Shown: positions 61,427 to 64,000 of the stretch, piece by piece
Layout of the letters: the number at the start of each line of letters is the position of its first letter
Numbering within the stretch: the stretch's first letter is position 1
Assembly (NCBI RefSeq): GCF_011388215.1
Contig: NZ_CP049989.1
Span: 2,790,001-2,854,000 of the forward strand
DNA from: Hydrogenophaga crocea
GTDB taxonomy: Bacteria > Pseudomonadota > Gammaproteobacteria > Burkholderiales > Burkholderiaceae_C
Direction: 5' to 3'
DNA length: 64,000 nucleotides
Notes under the pieces: model-generated
What the model saw: the letters and a program-made list of their open reading frames with translations, nothing else
Databases searched by the model: none
Told to the model about the DNA's origin: nothing
Program-made: the position numbers and the translations under genes

Positions 61427-63373
61427 ATGCAGTCCACGTTCCCCCAGCGCCTGCTGGAGCACGCCCGGCAACGGCCCGACGCGCCGGCCATGCGCGAGAA
61501 GGAGTACGGCATCTGGCAGACCACGAGCTGGTCGCAGATGGCGCAACTCGTCGAGGCGGTCGCCTGCGGCCTGCACCAGGCCGGGCTGCAGCGCGGCGAG
61601 CACCTGGTGGTCATCGGGGCCAACCGCCCGCGCCTGTACGCCGCCATGCTGGCCGCACAGTCGCTGGGCGCCATCCCCGTGCCGCTCTACCAGGACGCGG
61701 TGGCCGCCGAGTGCGTGTTCCCGCTCACCAACGCCGAGGTGCGCTTCGCCATCGTCGAAGACCAGGAACAGGTCGACAAGATGCTCGAGGTGCGCGAGCA
61801 GTGCCCCGCGCTGAGCCACGTCTACTACGACGACCCGCGCGGCCTGCGCAACTACGACCAGCCCGGCCTGCACAGCCTGGACGCGCTGATCGAGGCCGGC
61901 CGCACGCACGCCCAGGCCCACCCCGGCCTGTTCGCGCAGCAGGTGGCCCAGGGCCAGCCCGACGACGTGGCCGCCATGTTCTTCACCAGCGGCACCACGG
62001 GCAACCCCAAGGGCGTGGTGCACACCCACCGCTCGCTGCTCGACCGCGCGGCCGCGGGTTCGCGCTTCGACAGGCTCGGCCCGCAGGACGAGGTGCTGGC
62101 CTACCTGCCGCCGGCCTGGGTCGGCCAGAACATCTTCTCGTACGCGCAGTGGCTGGTCACGGGCTACGTGGTGAACTGCCCCGAGAGCAGCGGCACCGTC
62201 ACCATCGACCTCAAAGAGATCGGCCCCACCTACTACTTCGCGCCGCCGCGCGTGTTCGAGGGCCTGCTCACCAGCGTGATGATCCGCATGGAAGACGCGG
62301 GCGCGCTCAAGCGCAAGCTGTTCCACACCTGCATGGCGCTCGCGCGCCGCGTCGGCCCCGACCTGATGGACCGCAAGCCCGTGGGCCTGCTCGACCGCCT
62401 CAAGTACCGCCTGGGCGACTGGCTGGTGTACGGCCCGCTGCGCAACAACCTGGGCCTGAGCCGCGTGCGCGTGGCCTACACCGCGGGCGAGGCCATCGGC
62501 CCCGACCTATTCAGCTTCTACCGCTCCATCGGCATCAACCTCAAGCAGCTCTACGGCTCCACCGAGACCGCGGTGTTCGTGTGCCTGCAGCCCGACAACG
62601 AAGCCCGCGCCGACACCGTGGGCGTGCCCTGCGAGGGCGTGGAGATCAAGCTCAGCGAGAGCGGCGAGATCCTGGTGAAGTCGCCCGGTCTGCTCAAGGG
62701 CTACTACAAGAACCCGCAGGCCACGGCCGAGGTGCTCACCGCCGACGGCTGGTACCACACCAGCGACGCCGGCTTCATCGACGCCAGCGGCCACCTCAAG
62801 ATCATCGACCGCGTGAAGGACGTGGGCCGCCTCAAAGGCGGCGCGCACGACGGCGCGATGTTCGCGCCCAAGTACGTCGAGAACAAGCTCAAATTCTTCT
62901 CGCACATCAAGGAGGCCGTGGCCTTCGGCGACCAGCGCGAGAAGGTCTGCGTGATGATCAACATCGACTTCGAGGCCGTGGGCAACTGGGCCGAGCGCCG
63001 CAACCTGCCCTACACCGGCTACACCGACCTCGCGAGCAAGCCCGAGGTGTACGCGCTGATCCAGGAATGCGTGGAGCAGGTCAACGCCGACCTGGCGCGC
63101 GACGCCCTGCTCGCGGGCAGCCAGATCAGCCGCTTCCTGGTGCTGCACAAGGAACTCGACGCCGACGACGGCGAGCTCACGCGCACCAACAAGGTCCGCC
63201 GCGGCTTCATCGGCGACAAGTACCAGGTGCTGGTCGACGCGCTCTACGGCGGCCAGAGCGAGCAGTACATCGAAACCCAGGTCAAGTTCGAGGACGGCCG
63301 CACCGGCTCGGTCAGCGCCACGCTGCAGATCCGCGACGCCAAGACCTTTGCCCCCGTGAAGGCCGCTGCATGA
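61427..63373 (+). CDS. Long-chain acyl-CoA synthetase (AMP-binding family)
   Basis: 648 residues, start ATG 61427 after CAGGAGACATACGGC. P-loop-like AMP-binding motif MFFTSGTTGNPKGVVHTHRSL; adenylate-forming core QLYGSTETAVF and GWYHTSDAGFID; catalytic-lysine region shortened as VKDVGRLKGGAHDGAMFAPKYVE. Such synthetases sit at the head of LivGHMF-type operons in Burkholderiales and activate imported fatty or aromatic acids. Its stop overlaps the LivG-like start (ATGA). Confidence 0.88.
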   Translation: MQSTFPQRLLEHARQRPDAPAMREKEYGIWQTTSWSQMAQLVEAVACGLHQAGLQRGEHLVVIGANRPRLYAAMLAAQSLGAIPVPLYQDAVAAECVFPLTNAEVRFAIVEDQEQVDKMLEVREQCPALSHVYYDDPRGLRNYDQPGLHSLDALIEAGRTHAQAHPGLFAQQVAQGQPDDVAAMFFTSGTTGNPKGVVHTHRSLLDRAAAGSRFDRLGPQDEVLAYLPPAWVGQNIFSYAQWLVTGYVVNCPESSGTVTIDLKEIGPTYYFAPPRVFEGLLTSVMIRMEDAGALKRKLFHTCMALARRVGPDLMDRKPVGLLDRLKYRLGDWLVYGPLRNNLGLSRVRVAYTAGEAIGPDLFSFYRSIGINLKQLYGSTETAVFVCLQPDNEARADTVGVPCEGVEIKLSESGEILVKSPGLLKGYYKNPQATAEVLTADGWYHTSDAGFIDASGHLKIIDRVKDVGRLKGGAHDGAMFAPKYVENKLKFFSHIKEAVAFGDQREKVCVMINIDFEAVGNWAERRNLPYTGYTDLASKPEVYALIQECVEQVNADLARDALLAGSQISRFLVLHKELDADDGELTRTNKVRRGFIGDKYQVLVDALYGGQSEQYIETQVKFEDGRTGSVSATLQIRDAKTFAPVKAAA

Positions 63374-64000
63374 GCGATAGCAAGAAGATCGGCGAGGTCA
63401 TCCTCGACGTGAAGAACATCAGCCTGCGCTTCGGCGGCGTGAAGGCGCTCACCGACATCAGCTTCAACGTGCGCGAGCACGAGGTGCGCGCCATCATCGG
63501 CCCCAACGGCGCCGGCAAGAGCTCCATGCTCAACTGCATCAACGGCGTGTACCAACCGCAAGAGGGCTCGATCAGCTTCCGCGGCCAGACCTTCAAGCAC
63601 ATGAACAGCCGCCAGGTGGCCGAGATGGGCATCGCGCGCACCTTCCAGAACCTGGCGCTGTTCAAGGGCATGAGCGTGATCGACAACATCATGACCGGGC
63701 GCAACCTGCGCATCAAAAGCGGTCTGTTGTCGCAGGCGTTCCGCAACCCCTTCGGCCTGGGCGGCGCACAGAAGGAAGAAGAACAGCACCGCGAGTTCGT
63801 CGAGCACATCATCGACTTCCTCGAGATCCAGGCCTACCGCAAGACGCCCGTGGGCACCCTGCCCTACGGCCTGCAAAAGCGCGTCGACCTGGGCCGCGCG
63901 CTCGCCATGGAGCCGCGCATGCTGCTGCTCGACGAGCCCATGGCCGGCATGAACCTCGAGGAGAAGCAGGACATGAGCCGCTTCATCCTCGACGTCAACG
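63370..64000 (+). CDS. LivG-like ABC transporter ATPase (partial, runs off window)
   Basis: The first 210 residues are visible. Walker [16 protein letters not shown], the Liv-type MGIARTFQNLALFKGMSVIDNIM, the signature region LPYGLQKRVDLGRALA and Walker B MLLLDEPMAGMN. The Gln before the signature and the long RNPFGLGGAQKEEEQHR insert are typical of LivG. It would energise uptake of a branched-chain amino acid or, given the linked acyl-CoA synthetase, a carboxylic acid. ATG 63370 overlaps the synthetase TGA. Confidence 0.92.
   Translation, partial: MSDSKKIGEVILDVKNISLRFGGVKALTDISFNVREHEVRAIIGPNGAGKSSMLNCINGVYQPQEGSISFRGQTFKHMNSRQVAEMGIARTFQNLALFKGMSVIDNIMTGRNLRIKSGLLSQAFRNPFGLGGAQKEEEQHREFVEHIIDFLEIQAYRKTPVGTLPYGLQKRVDLGRALAMEPRMLLLDEPMAGMNLEEKQDMSRFILDVN

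Noticed and set aside
1..64000. tRNA, rRNA, CRISPR arrays, prophage or integrase genes
   Set aside because: None recognised on either strand; the only direct or inverted long repeats found are at 344-578 and 1624-1862.

Overview
The window is a GC-rich chromosomal segment (roughly 70% G+C by eye) of a betaproteobacterium, most likely a Comamonadaceae member close to Hydrogenophaga. The gene set points there: a TRAP transporter, a PHA-granule protein, a persulfide dioxygenase-rhodanese fusion, fused isobutyryl-CoA mutase IcmF, an ohrR/ohr pair, and homologues of the Ralstonia phc quorum-sensing operon. No rRNA, tRNA, CRISPR array or recognisable transposase gene was seen. Genes are tightly packed with frequent 1-8 bp overlaps.

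Layout. 1-316: 3' end of a TetR-type regulator. 344-1862: an accessory insertion holding one lower-GC gene for a putative phage abortive-infection membrane protein (PutAbiC type), between two inverted copies of a structured ~235-bp repeat. 1892-5444: a minus-strand run of DUF2817 peptidase, M20 amidohydrolase and branched-chain amino-acid binding protein. 5594-9330: molybdopterin oxidoreductase, lipoprotein aminopeptidase, PHA-granule protein and acyl-CoA-binding protein. 9417-11723: WS/DGAT acyltransferase and CoaX. 11769-14847: an autoinducer-type LuxR regulator divergent from a CqsS/LqsS-like sensor kinase and an atypical response regulator. 14854-20012: persulfide dioxygenase-rhodanese and a DctPQM TRAP operon. 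20116-24311: PPK2 and IcmF behind a LiuR-like operator.

24323-43310: mostly metabolic genes. These are a lipid kinase, a DUF6352 protein, a beta-helix lipoprotein, arginase, a GMC oxidoreductase, 3-hydroxyacyl-CoA dehydrogenase, an SDR, glutathione reductase, an MgtC/DUF4010 membrane protein, AMP nucleosidase, an IorBA-like molybdenum hydroxylase, PurT, Psd, and a NodIJ-like ABC exporter. 43430-50576: small envelope and stress genes (two lipoproteins, a small unknown protein, YbdK, a CPA2 antiporter, a methyltransferase, SrkA, OhrR/Ohr).

50672-55537 is a complete phcBSRQ-type operon in which every junction is an ATGA or GTGA overlap. It encodes a methyltransferase that would make a 3-hydroxy fatty-acid methyl ester, and the sensor kinase and two response regulators that would read it. 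55637-64000: HtpG, an alpha/beta hydrolase, a pseudouridine synthase, a small Cys-repeat periplasmic protein, and a Crp-family regulator divergent from an acyl-CoA synthetase and LivG-like ATPase that runs off the window.

The most notable points are two separate cell-density signalling modules about 36 kb apart (LuxR plus CqsS-like, and Phc), and the repeat-bounded defence cassette, whose repeats keep a conserved core but have unrelated self-complementary arms.
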